A stretch of DNA of 64,000 nucleotides, from the NCBI GenBank assembly GCA_949317995.1, contig OX439039.1:18591282-18655281 (forward strand), read 5' to 3'. Positions within the stretch are counted from its first letter, which is position 1. The number at the start of each line of letters is the position of its first letter. The position numbers and the translations under genes were made by a program. Origin of the DNA: Acholoe squamosa (taxonomy: Eukaryota; Annelida; Polychaeta; Phyllodocida; Polynoidae). The notes beneath the pieces are model-generated. The model was given only the letters and a program-made list of their open reading frames with translations, ran no database searches and was not told where the DNA came from. This document shows positions 7,837 through 24,829 of this stretch, one piece after another.

Positions 7837-8544
7837 CTAAGCAAAAGATGTTTCAGTCATACGGTATATATCATTATAAATGATATTCGGGGTATGCCTT
7901 CTCCTCCTTCTCATGTAGACCAGACATCCAAACACAAGCAAAGCACCGATAATCACTATGACTGCGGAAGCAGATATAATGGCTATGACAAGACCTACAA
8001 ACACACCACCCTGCCTGGGTGGAATGGGGTCCTGAGTGGTTGGCATCAGGGTAGTATCATTATCATGGGTGAAAGTTTCATTAGTACCTGTTGTACCATG
8101 CTCCTTTAACTCTGTAGTGCTGACTGTAATTTCACTTGGGTTCTCAGTGGTTATTACTGCAGACGCTGATAAAGTGGTATCACCACAATTCATGATTAAT
8201 GTGATATTCATTCTATCACATTTATCTAGGAGTCGCGCTCTCTCCATATGACAATGAATGTTCATATTACCAGAAACGTGTAATTCATGTAGAGCAGTCC
8301 ATACATCAAGATCTAGAGTGTTCAAAGACCTGATTGATGTGTTCTGAATAATGAGTAGTCTTGCGACTCGGGATTCTGTTTGGAAAATAGGTAGAAACTC
8401 GATATTAGGTCCATCACATAAAACTACCCAGCTATTATCAGAACAGAGGCAGTTGTCAGGAACTCCACATGTCTCCACATTAACATCGCTGTGACTTCCT
8501 ATACATAAAATAATGAGAATTCCTAGACTCTTCAGTATCTCCAT
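7837..8544 (-). CDS. Type I membrane protein with LRR N-cap and short LRR (Polinton accessory)
   Basis: The frame is open from 8610, but the ATG at 8544 is preferred because it begins a clean signal peptide (MEILKSLGILIILCIGSHS). This gives 235 residues. Residues 26-43 show a C-x5-C-x-C-x8-C pattern like an LRR N-terminal cap, followed by about two LRR-like units (IEFLPIF..., RLLIIQNTSIRSLN..., LHELHVSGNMNI) and three Cys (98, 109, 120) like a degenerate C-cap. A Ser/Thr-rich stalk with N-glycosylation sequons (N68, N113, N155, N162) leads to a transmembrane helix (about 181-211), an RRRRR stop-transfer and a short tail. LRR ectodomain proteins are animal surface molecules and not core Polinton genes, so capture from a host is likely. 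It might act as an envelope or immune-interaction protein; that is inference. Confidence 0.82.
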   Translation of the reverse strand: MEILKSLGILIILCIGSHSDVNVETCGVPDNCLCSDNSWVVLCDGPNIEFLPIFQTESRVARLLIIQNTSIRSLNTLDLDVWTALHELHVSGNMNIHCHMERARLLDKCDRMNITLIMNCGDTTLSASAVITTENPSEITVSTTELKEHGTTGTNETFTHDNDTTLMPTTQDPIPPRQGGVFVGLVIAIISASAVIVIIGALLVFGCLVYMRRRRRHTPNIIYNDIYRMTETSFA

Positions 8545-8630
8545 TATGATGCTGATACCCTGAGTGAATATCACTATAAAATCAGTCTTTATGTAGTGTA
8601 CAGTATACACCGTTTACCGCTATACGACCC

Positions 8631-8637
8631 TATTTAT
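8631..8637 (-). promoter_or_regulatory. TATA-like motif upstream of the minus-strand gene series
   Basis: Minus-strand ATAAATA about 87 nt upstream of the LRR-protein ATG, the first gene of the series. Position fits a promoter for the leftward genes; no other support. Confidence 0.35.
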
Positions 8638-8640
8638 GAA

Positions 8641-10200
8641 GTGGAAGGATGTTTAGATGAAATAGCATAGATAACTTATCATTTTATTGTCATGTTTATT
8701 ACCCTATATCAAGTGCTGAACTGTGTGTGACCCGGTCCTGTATATTGCTGGATTAATTAACAATAATAATTCAGTGTATGTATAGGGTCCAGACACCTGA
8801 ACTCTATAGTGTCCTTAAAGACCCATGACAGCCTGAACTGTGGGGTCAGACAAATTTAGGTGAGAGAGGGATACTAATGCTCCACTAACCCAAGCGTGTC
8901 CACCATGGCTGTAAGGTCAAACGAGGACAATTTTCACGCCAGAGGTAGCAATTATCTTTCTTAAGCGTTGAAACTCCATAGGGGCCCAAACCACCAAGTT
9001 CCATTTTTGCTACTGGTATTCATTAGTATCATAAGTAAAACACCATACTTCTCATCTTTCTGCAATCAGCAGCAAAACTGTTGACCTTGACACTATATTT
9101 CGGGGAGAAAAACAACAACAAAAATCTAAAAAAAATAAAATAAAAAAAGCATTACAAGCTTTGAAATTACAGCATCTTGATGAAATCGTCTTTTTGTTCT
9201 TTCACTGTAATGTCACATAAAGTAAACATGGTGGAATCAGCATCAGGTAAACATGCCAATTCACCTGGCATAAACACGTGTATGGTCAGTGCAGGCACAG
9301 TAGGAGAGAGTGTCTCTTAGATTGTCCGACCCGCACCCCAAAATGGCTCCACTCAGCACCTCCAGGAATGTGCTGACCAGCCGGAGACATTTCCACTATG
9401 CCTTTATGTCTACTGAGAGCCAGTGACCATCACAGGTCTTTGGTTAATCAGTGAGTCTCTGTTAGACACAGGTCAATGGTTTCACCGCATGAGAGAGGGA
9501 CAAAAAGGTAACAGAAGGTATTCAGAGATATGAATAAAACAAAACCGGGGGTAAAGTTCAAGCTGCATTGAGGCATTATGATTATCATAAGACATGGATT
9601 GCAATAGGAAACCTCAAAGAATTGAATAGTGTAGCACTTGCGCGAACTGGGGAGGGCATAATGACAGAGACGAAGGAAACAAATGAGTGGTTTTGAGCAG
9701 GGAGGAAAGCAAAGAGATAAGGGATAGATAGCGTCATGCCCTAGTGTCCTTTGTTACTAGTTAAATTTTGTATCGCGATTCTAAGGCAGTACCTAATCCC
9801 TGGGGTTGACCTGAGAGAGGTGCCTGAGTTCTGCCTCCAGCTGAGGAATGGTCACGCTGATGTATAGGTCTCATGTGGGGAGGAATCTTTCCCTACTACA
9901 AGTCTCATGTCCCTTACTGAGATTTTAGAGAATAAAACATTGTCCTTGTCATTTATACCTGAAAGTCGTCGCTAATTGTCCTACAAGAAAAAAGGATATG
10001 GAGATTAAGAAACACGCCTAGAAAAATAAAAAGCAAGGAGTAAGGTAGGCCGGAAGGTAGGGAGGGAGGTAGGCAAGGAGGCATGCAGGGAGAGATAGCC
10101 AGTGCACATGTACCAGTCAAATGGTCAACAGGACGGACAGATGCAGGAGTAGTGATCTTGCAATGGTAAAATGCATTTTAGGGCCTGTTTAGACTTTCAG
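8641..10200. other. Junction region, no gene seen
   Basis: Coding density drops abruptly. There is an A-rich run at about 9110-9152. I see no ORF, terminal repeat or target duplication that would mark the right end of the Polinton; the true boundary could lie anywhere from about 8650 to 9000 or beyond. Confidence 0.5.
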
Positions 10201-10868
10201 ATTGGCTGCCAATGCTAATAATGCCCCATGTTCAACTGCCCTTCACCACACACCACCTCCAGGTCCACCCTAGCCGTCCACCATCTGTCTGGGCAGGCCT
10301 GTATCCTGCCCTCCCCTCCTGTGCATTTAATGGTTGAGTTCCCGTGGTCAGTCTGTACTGGTCAGTTGGTCAGGTTCCCACGGTCCCCATGGTGCCCTAA
10401 ATGTAGTCAAAGTCCTGTCAAACTTCTCCTCTTACCTTTGTATGAATGTTGACTCATAAGCCGACACGGGCGGACAGAGACACGACTATTTCTCTGAAAT
10501 TTCTGATTATTGAGATTGGCATGCAGAGAATCCCCTACCCCCTGTCATTTTTCCATAGGTACTATAGAGAACTGCAAAACGCTTCTCTATTGTCATGGTC
10601 CAAAAACAAGAGAATTTCTGGAAGATGACAAACACCAGACAAGTGCCATATAATATTTTGTCTGACATTTTAGTTACTAATAGTCGATAGCTCCAGCATG
10701 ATGTAAATGCCCCAGGGCAGGACTCTTAACAAGGGACACCACATTGAGATGGATAAGAAGGAGGGACATTTCACACATATTCCAGATAGCATTATAAAGA
10801 AAGACATATGGTATCCAAACACCTTCAAATGCCAGTGGAAATCTATATCACAGGGATATACCATGCCA

Positions 10869-10931
<63 letters not shown>

Positions 10932-12350
10932 TTATATCTATCTATCTATTTATCTATCTATCTCTGCTGTGGGAATACCCAATGTCATCATGGGTGATGT
11001 AACTGATTGTAGAGAAAGAAATACGCCACTTCAGATTCACACTATCCCTGCCTTTCATCGACTTGTTAACAAAAACGTACTACCGTGTCTGACAAGGGCC
11101 ACCCCAAATTATATATGCAAATACTGAACCAGTCTTTGTTCTCGGACAAAAAGGGACGGCAACCATTTGCCATGTGTAATGGCGAACAGAATAGGTGTGA
11201 GTGGTTTTGGTTTGTTGGATGGGTGAAAGGGGCGGGGGTTAGGTGCCTAATACTGTATTTAATTATTGGTCGACAGATCTGGCTTCATTTGACTTTCTAA
11301 TTCAGGGAGAGCGAGCTCACCACAGGGCTCCCTGGGTCCAGTGTTGGAGAGTAGAGGGAGGGGGTGAGCACAGGAAGCCAGTGTCAGGTTGTCGTGTTTT
11401 ACATATGTCAACATTACCCCTTCTGTCTGTTTGTAAGGTTGGCCTTTTTACCTTCCATTCTCATTCTCAGTGACCATTCAACCTCTTTGCATAGAGCACC
11501 ATGAGACCATTCCCGAACCTGTTCACATCTGGGGATAGCGGCCACACACAAGGTCTGTGTACATAGGGAAATCACTGAGACCCAACTCTTCTGTGAACAG
11601 TTTTTAATCCTTCCCCACTTGTATTATCGCTTACCCTCAACCACGTGTGTTCAAAATAATTAATGGCAACTTCCCATTCTGATCCCATCCCTGATATTGT
11701 GTGTAGTGTTTACCATGTATTGCCATGTAAATTTGTATGTATGCAAAAGAACGTTTAGCTTTCCCCACCTGACCTCAAACAGGGTGTAGGGTTGCCTTTG
11801 TTGTCGGGACCTAAGGCCAGGGGTCCCGGCCAACATAGTAAGTTTAGAGTCGATGTCATGCCTTCAAAGGTTGGCAATATAAACTGCATTAAAGATTGAG
11901 AGTGACTAGAAATCTTGATATTCTAAGGAGGAGGGGTGATACCTTGGTGAGGGCTGAGAGATTGTGAGTAGTATCTATACAGGTAGAGGGGGAGGCTAGA
12001 CTTGTATTGGAGAGAGAAAAAGGACCATTTTGGACCACTCCCCATTTTTCTTTTTCTTTTTATCTCGCTTCTGTTACTTCATGTAGACAGGTGTATTCCT
12101 TTGTTGAGGAAATAGACATAATATAGACATGGACCTTTGATGCATGTTTGCTGGACAAAGTTCAATATAATTTGGTGAATTCATGGATGATGGAAATGTA
12201 AGGTAGGCAGGGTGGAAAAGGGAATCACTGATTCCCCATATACATTTTTATATGAGCCTTTCCACCTTTAACAAAGTGAGATGGCACCATCCTTCCGACC
12301 CTCCCCCCCCCACACACACACCACCACCACCACCATGCACCATCACACAG
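10201..12350. other. Host noncoding stretch with weak exon-like patches
   Basis: No confident gene. A C-rich patch at 10220-10330 and a possible 58-nt minus-strand exon (about 10437-10494, between an ATTTCAG acceptor and an AAAG|GTAAGA donor) are open in one frame each but are short. A C, CA and CCA run lies at 12302-12335. Confidence 0.4.
10869..10963. repeat. TATC microsatellite
   Basis: About 15 near-perfect TATC units followed by an interrupted stretch of the same unit. Confidence 0.97.
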
Positions 12351-12372
12351 GTGCTGCTGGACCTGTGGACAG
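12351..12372 (+). CDS. Possible 22-nt microexon
   Basis: Bounded by a CATCACACAG acceptor behind a C-rich tract and a GTGCGT donor. Reads VLLDLWT and leaves phase 1. Too short to stand alone. Confidence 0.2.
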
Positions 12373-13825
12373 GTGCGTAGGGGTCCTGCACACCTGAGCT
12401 AACACCTCATCTCCATCCCCTCAATTAACCATTTAAAATCAGCATTTTAATTTTATGTACTGTGGACCTTTTCTGTTATGATTTGATAAATGCAGAACCA
12501 CCAAGAAAAAAAGTCCCATACCGGGCCTTCCTATTTGGTTAAGCCCATTGTATCAACACATTTCTTGTGAGCATTGGGGAAACATGGTTACTGGTGAAAC
12601 CATGGGACCATGCCAGCATGAAACCATGAGGCATTATGCTGGCCTCACATGGGCCTTAAGGGGTTAATAATCTACCTCCTTCCTCCCCTCCTCCACCTGG
12701 AGCTGATCTGCAATGCTCACACAGACTGTCTGCCCTTGAAAAATACCTTGTTCCAGATTTAGCTCTTGCTTTTGACAAATGAAAATATGATAGCCACATC
12801 TGAACATCGTTGTACAGAGGTATTCTGGCTGCCCGTTGCTATTATTTTTTCTAAACATATTCAAAATGGTATATGTATTACATTTGAGTCTCTCATACAT
12901 CTGTGGCTGTAACTGTGGGGCATACATGAATCTGGGTCTGCCTTATATCTACTTGTGCCTGTATGCAAATATGAGGAAGTGTTTTTATAGTCTAGGCTGA
13001 AACTTGGATGTGCTTCTGTATGCACCTTTATGGTCAATTTCAATGTTGTTGACAGATGCGGTGCAATATAAACGGTTGTCAAACTGGCTAGGCACGATAC
13101 CCGATATGGGCAGAGGATCAACGTGTTTGTTTTAATATAGAGTGACTTCTGTATATTAAAGAAATGCTAATATCTCCTCCATACATATTTGTTCATAGAC
13201 ATATGGAACCCAAAGAGACCTAGGATAAAATTCAATGTGGTATACTTGACGAAGTATGTAAATGCAGGTTACATGCGTAAAATACTAATCAGGTCCTAGA
13301 TCCAATATAATTTGAAAATGAAACCCTCAAAAGTAATAAAATCAGGGGTACTTCGAAATTGAAGTCAGGCTCCTACTTTTTGATGACAAGTTATCCATGT
13401 GTCAAACACATTTCTCTCCTCCCTTTACCACATTGGCTATGGCATCTACACCGAATTTTAAATTGAATAACGATATTTTATAGGCAGCAAACATGTTTTG
13501 ATCAGAGGTGTATAGGAATATTCTGCAGAGGATGTACTATGCTGAGCACTCTGGATATCTGGGATGAGTGCGAGAAAGAAAAACTAAATTGTAGAAGACG
13601 TTTGTAGTTCAATTTTTGCCCAGTCCCAATGCAGTCATTCACCCCCTGAAACACGGCATGGTGAGACCGATGAGGACCAATGATACCTTGATCCTTATTA
13701 ATCCAGGTGAGAAGAGGCTGGTCAGGTAGGGTAAATGAGGGGGTGGAGGGGTAAGGTGTCAGGTGGGCTTCTCAGTTCTCAGGTACCACAGGCATTAATC
13801 CATGAGTTGATCCCACATCCCACAG

Positions 13826-13934
13826 ACTCTGTCCTGCTCCATGGTCAACTTACAGGAGATCAAGAAGCCCTTTACAGAGAGCATGAGGTCTTCACGGCTT
13901 ACAATCCACTATTGTACTAACACAGCGCTAGAGG
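13826..13934 (+). CDS. Candidate internal exon, unknown protein
   Basis: A CCACATCCCACAG acceptor and a G|GTAAGTATT donor bound 109 nt. One frame is open throughout (begins TLSCSMVNLQEIKKPF, ends HYCTNTALE, phase 0 to 1), with about 61 percent G/C at third positions against a lower local average. A second frame also reads well (SVLLHGQLTGDQEALYREHE...) and ends in a stop inside the block, so it could instead be a terminal exon. I do not recognise either protein. Confidence 0.35.
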
Positions 13935-14637
13935 GTAAGTATTGTATCTGTACCATGCCACCAGCAAAGGATAAAGTGGAAAATAAGTGGGTTTAACTCT
14001 GCCTCATGTGATGTGCAGTATGAACGTTAGGGTGGTATTCAGTCATCATGCCGATTCTACTGGGTCGATCCGCACTCATGGGGTCTGAATGGAGTAGCAA
14101 CACAGGCTGGCAAGTCACGTATGTCTGCACAACGGTTTTTTAAAAGGTTGTTGTATGTGAAGATTTAATGCCAAATTTAGGTGAATGATTCATCGAAGCT
14201 CTTTGATACCATTTCAGATGTAACCAGGAATGTTGTTCAAGGTTTATTTGTCGTCACCAACGTAGTGCTGACGAATGGCACTGTACAGGGCGCAATGTAA
14301 CACTGGTGAATTACTCACCAGGGCTACATTTTAACTAAAGGTTTAGCTTGATTCGCTCAGAGCCGTACATGTTAACGTAATCATTCACAACAGGGCCTTG
14401 ACTGATTTCCCCACCAGGGGTCCAAATTACGTTAACCTTTCCTTTCAATTGGTGAGAAACAGGGAATTGAAAAAAGCCCCCAAGGCTTTACAACAGCTTT
14501 CGCTACAAGATAACAGCTGCTGAACTAGAAATTACCAAAGCTTTTAAGGGGCACAAATAGCAGTCAGGAAGCAGTAGGGATTAAGGGTTTACATATGTAG
14601 GCCTCCACCCTCCGGTTTGCAGGCTAGGCCCCTATAC

Positions 14638-15078
14638 TCAAAGAGTCAAGCACTCTTCTGGTCCAGTTTCTGCTGATTTGGACAGATAGCAATGAGTCCA
14701 TTCAAAGAACACAACATGGAAGGGCTTTTCTTTGCATCCCCTGTAAGTCCATGTCTTATTGCCAAATTGATAAAGTCTCAAAAATATATCGTGATTATTT
14801 CCCGTTTCCGGTAGATTCCCTGTATTGTAAAATGGCGCTGGTGGATTCCAAACCCCAACAAGAAAGTAATACCACCTGGTGTGAGTGCCCTCCCCACTCC
14901 CAATACTAAACCCCTTCACGATCGACCAACAGCAAATTGCTGCAGATTGCCTTGGACAGCACATCTGTTTTCCCAGAGTAAAGTTCAGTTCCTCGTCAGT
15001 AAGCATTTCTGAAATACAGCCTTTAGTCCCCACATGCCAAACCAGAATAATTGGAATCACTTCCCGCGTGTTGGCAAT
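14638..15078 (-). CDS. Candidate terminal exon, 146 codons, unknown protein
   Basis: On the minus strand a GTAGTTTCAG acceptor is followed by 146 open codons ending in TGA. An in-frame TAG lies just upstream of the acceptor, so the block must start by splicing. The protein begins IANTREVIPIILVWHVGTKG, is rich in Cys and Trp, and contains TGNNHDIFLRLYQFGNKTW in the second half. The length of the open frame is well above what this AT-rich background usually gives. No family recognised; it could also be a chance ORF or a decayed repeat. Confidence 0.4.
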   Translation of the reverse strand: MANTREVIPIILVWHVGTKGCISEMLTDEELNFTLGKQMCCPRQSAAICCWSIVKGFSIGSGEGTHTRWYYFLVGVWNPPAPFYNTGNLPETGNNHDIFLRLYQFGNKTWTYRGCKEKPFHVVFFEWTHCYLSKSAETGPEECLTL

Positions 15079-15949
15079 CTGAAACTACTGCTCTGCATCT
15101 CTAAACTCTTTATGGACGGCATGATGTTTCAAGGTTTTCATTATGCTCCAAATGTAACACTGGCATATGACTCACAGCTGACATGTAGGTGCACCATGCT
15201 ACCCTAATGTACAAAGACAACATAGGTCTGCCAGCTATCTACCAGGGATGCATTCATGGACCATATCAACAAAAGGATATCTAGTTGCACTTCTCTTATA
15301 TGGTGTCTGTCCCTAAGTAGTTATGCCTCTCCTCCCCTCCACAAATCATATCCCTTGCACATCCCCTACCTCTAGTGACCTAACCAGGGTCATACGTTGT
15401 CTTCATTATATTATGTTATGTTTTTCCCTCACTACTCCCTTGTCAAGTAGTTTCACGTGTGGGGTTACTGCAATCGCATCATTTTCTCTAAAGGACCCTG
15501 AACCTTTTCAAGGGGAAAATTTTCCCAGGGTGCATTCTTTACCCCTGGATCCAGGGGAGGAAGTGTGAGAAGTAAACCCACATTGCACTGGTAGAGGGAG
15601 GCAATAACTGCCATCAAATACCACTTATGTTGGAAGCTGTGGTCCTGTCAAGGCCTCCAAACCCAAGGAAAAGGGTCCTTATGCTTCGCAAATGACATTT
15701 TTCGTGTGACATGTACCAATAATTGCTAGTTATCCATATGAACAGTCCTCTTCTCCCTTTATGCATTCATAATCTGTCTTAATGCAGCATACATGTTCCT
15801 TTGAATGAAGATGTTCTGCCCCAACCCTCAAAATACATAATCCCAACACACTTGGGCATTAAAAGACCCTAGCGTCTCAAACCTTTCTCGTCTACCAGGA
15901 GGACATTTCTCACTACTCTACGGTAGTACAAAGCCCTACTACTTGAGAT

Positions 15950-16485
15950 ATTTCAATCACCATGAAGAAGGTACTAGGGTAATTGGCCAGTTACCCCATC
16001 CAACATGACGAATCCTATATGTAGTATAGTGAAATAAATTGGGAGATTACAGTATCTCTATTGATTTGTGTAATGCTAAGGTGTTTAGATGTGGTGTACA
16101 ACATGCACAATCATCTGAGCTAATAACTCTAGCCTGACATTGTCTAGAACAGTAGAATAGAGAGGTTTTAGATTTGTCAGTACTAGGGTAACTTGGTTTG
16201 TTTACAATAACATGTACTAGGGTAACTTCATTAGGAGTTACTCTAGTACACTACTTTCAGTTTTGCCTGATTTCTATGTAGTCAAAGTAATCTAGTAACT
16301 TCAGGGCTTGTCTCCATAAGTATCCATGCCCTGACTATCATTCCCCAATATTATTATGAAGTAGAATAGTCTATTAACAACACAGACTAAGGGAAAGTGT
16401 TCACACTTGTTTGCATATGACCCTTCGTGTTAGATGGGGTAACTGCCAGTTACCCTAGTACTTTCTGCACGGTGTCAATGGGAAT
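15950..16485. mobile_element. Nonautonomous inverted-repeat element, about 0.53 kb
   Basis: Left arm (from about 15,955: GTACTAGGGTAATTGGCCAG then TTACCCCATCCAAC) matches the reverse complement of the right arm (about 16,430-16,485) over about 38-45 bp with few mismatches. The motif TACTAGGGTAACTT recurs inside (near 16,181 and 16,212). No ORF is inside; target duplication not clear. Confidence 0.65.
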
Positions 16486-16650
16486 TTCAGTTACAACTTG
16501 GAGGGTGCTGTCAGAGTAAGTTAAGAAATAGACCGCTGGATTTGTATTGAATATCTTCCAAACTAATTATGATCATCAGCAGTTGGAATTGTATGATACT
16601 AGCTAGATTTCAGTGAAAGGTTTAGGTCTCTCTGCATGTTTCTTCATTTT

Positions 16651-17012
16651 TCATCTTAGTGCCCTTTCATAGCTGTACCCTTGTAATCCTGGTGACATGG
16701 CTCCTTTTGTATCATCTACCCAATAGCCTTGGTACTTCCTAGTACTTATAGACATCCCATTGGTACAGCCATACATGCGAAGGACAAACCCATAGTCTTC
16801 AGGGTAAGGGAAGGCCCATGTGAGGGGCGTGAAAGGCAGCTCCGGCTGCAGCCTATGAGGAACTGTTGTGCACCCCGCTGTGATATACTGAAGGATCCCT
16901 GCTACCGCCTCCTGCTTCAACGAATGCTCCCTGTCCGCAGCCACAGCCACGTGACCCCTGACCTTCGGTTCCCTGCTGGGCCCCGTCAGACGGAAGGGGT
17001 TGGAGGGAGCAG
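16651..17012 (-). CDS. Candidate terminal exon, 119 codons, unknown protein
   Basis: A strong polypyrimidine tract (CCTTCCCTTCCCTCCCTGAG acceptor) precedes an open frame of 119 codons to TGA. An in-frame TGA overlaps the acceptor, so splicing would be needed. The first half has high G/C at third positions, which is coding-like: it reads REPKVRGHVAVAADREHSLK, then an aromatic and Pro-rich segment (FPYPEDYGFVLRMYG) and a basic end. Alternative donors inside (TATTGG|GTAGAT, ACAAGG|GTACAG) would make it an internal exon. Not recognised. Confidence 0.42.
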
Positions 17013-17039
17013 CTCAGGGAGGGAAGGGAAGGGTGTGTA

Positions 17040-22559
<5,520 letters not shown>

Positions 22560-22560
<1 letters not shown>

Positions 22561-22750
22561 TCCCTTCCCTCTATGACAACGCCATTTCTAGGCCCACTTC
22601 CGGTAGCGCGTGCATACATGGTGGCCGTTAGGGCCATCGGCACTTCCGGTTGACTAGATCTGTTGACAGAGGGCGCTAGTAGAGGCGCCGCGCAAGCCTA
22701 TCTTTCCGGCCATTTAATTCCACTTCGCCACGATGGTTGGCGAAAAAGGG
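22560..22750. promoter_or_regulatory. CpG-rich promoter-like patch with ETS motifs
   Basis: A CpG cluster stands out from its AT-rich surroundings. Two ACTTCCGG elements (22,596-22,603 and 22,642-22,649) and a TTTCCGG near 22,703 resemble ETS/GABP sites of housekeeping promoters. Plus strand: an ATG at 22,733 in CCACGATGG context is followed after five codons by G|GTAAAA, a possible first exon. Minus strand: an ATG at 22,637 opens about 87 codons. It may be bidirectional; no transcript evidence. Confidence 0.4.
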
Positions 22751-23901
22751 GGTAAAATGAGGAAAGGATGGGACCCCATTCAACAATCCGGAATCTTATG
22801 CATGCAGCCAAAAGCCCATGGCCTTGGTGGGAGAGAGAGATGCCACTGGTATTGGTATTGGTAGGGCATTACTAGTTTGAAAGGGCCCAATCATATATGT
22901 GGTTATTGCACATTTTTCCTAGGTTTCATAAGGGGTCGTTTTTACATTTCAAATTTGAAATAGTTGATAAAAAATTGAAATGTAATCAATCATTTTTATT
23001 CCTTTTGTCGTTTTTTTCTCTCTCTTCTTTCGATACAATCCAGTCTTAGATATTTGCATAATGCCATACTAAAAGCACAAGAGAGGTACAGAATGATTTT
23101 TTTTATTGATTTTATTCTCAGAAAATCACACAGAGATACATGAGACAAGACTGCAGTATTGCACTGAGACATGTGAAAGTCTAGTGTTTTCATCTAAAGT
23201 CCACAGCCCATCTATTATGTTGGGTGGTGTGTGCGATGATGAGGAGCTCTCCCGGTGTGTGAGCTGCTCTGAGCTACCAAGAAAGCCCCCACTTCCCAAA
23301 CTATACAGGATCTTTTGACCGTCATTAATGGAAGTCATTCACTACTGAGGTGCCCTTTATCAAAGCAGAGTAGAGCTAGGTGCTTTGCCAGGAGTATTTG
23401 TAGAAAAATGGGGATAGGTTCGGAAAAGTGACAAAGGTGATGGTGCACACGCTTTCTAATCCACCTCTGGTGATCTATAGTGAGTTGGTGTGAAATCTCC
23501 AATGTAGGAAGATGGACTTCCTACCCCTGCCCCCCCCTCCCAAATGATTAGGATCAATACATGATACATAAATAGAACCTTAGAATCGCTTGATCTCCAA
23601 GTTTGAAGCCTATATCTTACTACTACCTAAAATACTTCTTGTACCCTCATAATAGATATAGAATCATTATGACTCCTTAACCCTAAAGACCAGTGTTATC
23701 CCTTTTGTATGACAATACAAACCCTGAAAACAAGTCTAACCAAGGCAATCTATCAGTACCACTCCATAGCTCGTAGCCTTCCGGGGCTTCGCTTAATGGT
23801 TCTTAAGCATGTTGTCTTCCTGTTGTAGTGATGATTGCATCACACTGATGCATTCATACATTTATTCTGACATCCCGAGGATTCAGCATGAATTGATGTA
23901 C

Positions 23902-23992
23902 CTCTCCAATGATGATAAGTTGTCCCATCTGTGTCACAAATGAACATGGTGATAATATCTCCAGGGACCATGTTGTCCTTGAAGTTTAATGC
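23902..23992 (-). CDS. Candidate internal exon, unknown protein
   Basis: Minus-strand acceptor CTACATCTTTCAG is excellent and the donor is GAGAG|GTACAT. The 91-nt block is open in phase 0 to 1 and reads ALNFKDNMVPGDIITMFICD then TDGTTYHHWR. Possibly joined to the exon set at 25.4-26.0 kb, but an intervening exon would be needed because phases do not match directly. Not recognised. Confidence 0.42.
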
Positions 23993-24829
23993 CTGAAAGA
24001 TGTAGGCAACTGTGAAGAAAGGATGTCCCCAAACACATATATGTGTGCACGCCAGAGTGCATCCTGTCAGACTAGAGCCATTGGAGCGTGAATGACTTGG
24101 GGCTGGGGCCTGGGGAGGGGCTGATCACGGCTCTCTGTCACAATGGGGAAACGGGCGCCCTGTGCATTTTTCTTGGTTTCTGCACGGTTACATCACCCCT
24201 CCCCCTGCCTCCCAGCCCATCCCCCAATCCAACACATATGGATCTTTATCCATATAAACAATACATATGGAAGCTACGAGGCATTTGAATCAAGTCCTGG
24301 TCATAAAAGCTGGATATATAAATTAAAAACATCCCTAATTCGAAAGATATTTAGTATTGTTGCAGTGAATCCTCTGAATTGCTCGACTGCATTGTAAGAT
24401 ATTTATTGCTGCAGCATCACCACCTTTCAATGTTTGCATGTTTTCCTTTGGCAGTATATCTATAATCAAGAAATCTTTACGATTGAATTGAATTTACATA
24501 ATGTAAGAATCCACATCCATGTTCCACAAGTATGGGTCAGTGCGTTAAAGTATTTTACCGTCCTTTAAGGTTAAGCTTCATTTACGAAGTTATATGGTGA
24601 TGTGTGTAGGACTTCAAACCCTTCTCATCCTCCTGTATGGCTAAGTCGTCTTTGTGTCTGGCCGATGCCTGTTGCTGGGCTCTGATGGACATAATGACTG
24701 CTCAGTGTACTGGAAGGATCCCTTCTTTGTCACACCCAGCTAGTCTTAGTAAGGATATGACCCTCAGGGCTTTGGGACATTGAGGTAATGGTTTGGGGGC
24801 TACCGGTCGGTGCACTAAGAAAATATTCT

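Larger units (their letters stand above)
1..8640 (-). mobile_element. Maverick/Polinton (adintovirus-like) element, right-hand part
   Basis: A compact, intron-free gene block carries four hallmark Polinton genes: integrase with chromodomain, packaging ATPase, double-jelly-roll major capsid protein and penton-like minor capsid protein. All are on one strand, with a convergent plus-strand ORF at the left edge. Intergenic spaces are mostly 0-60 nt, unlike the sequence to the right. Known family logic: Polintons are self-synthesising 15-40 kb elements that also encode protein-primed DNA polymerase B and an adenovirus-type protease; both are absent here and are inferred to lie left of base 1. The right limit is set only by the last gene and its upstream TATA-like motif; no terminal inverted repeat or target duplication can be shown because the left end is missing. 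All ORFs are intact, suggesting a recent insertion or a still-functional element. Confidence 0.93.

Noticed and set aside
7815-7844. Upstream extension of the ATPase frame to 7844
   Set aside because: The codon at 7844 is TTG and would overlap the LRR-protein gene; ATGs at 7814 or 7805 fit better.
23762-23819. Possible terminal exon after the 23.9-kb candidate
   Set aside because: An acceptor exists 82 nt away, but the joined frame stops after a few codons and nothing else supports it.
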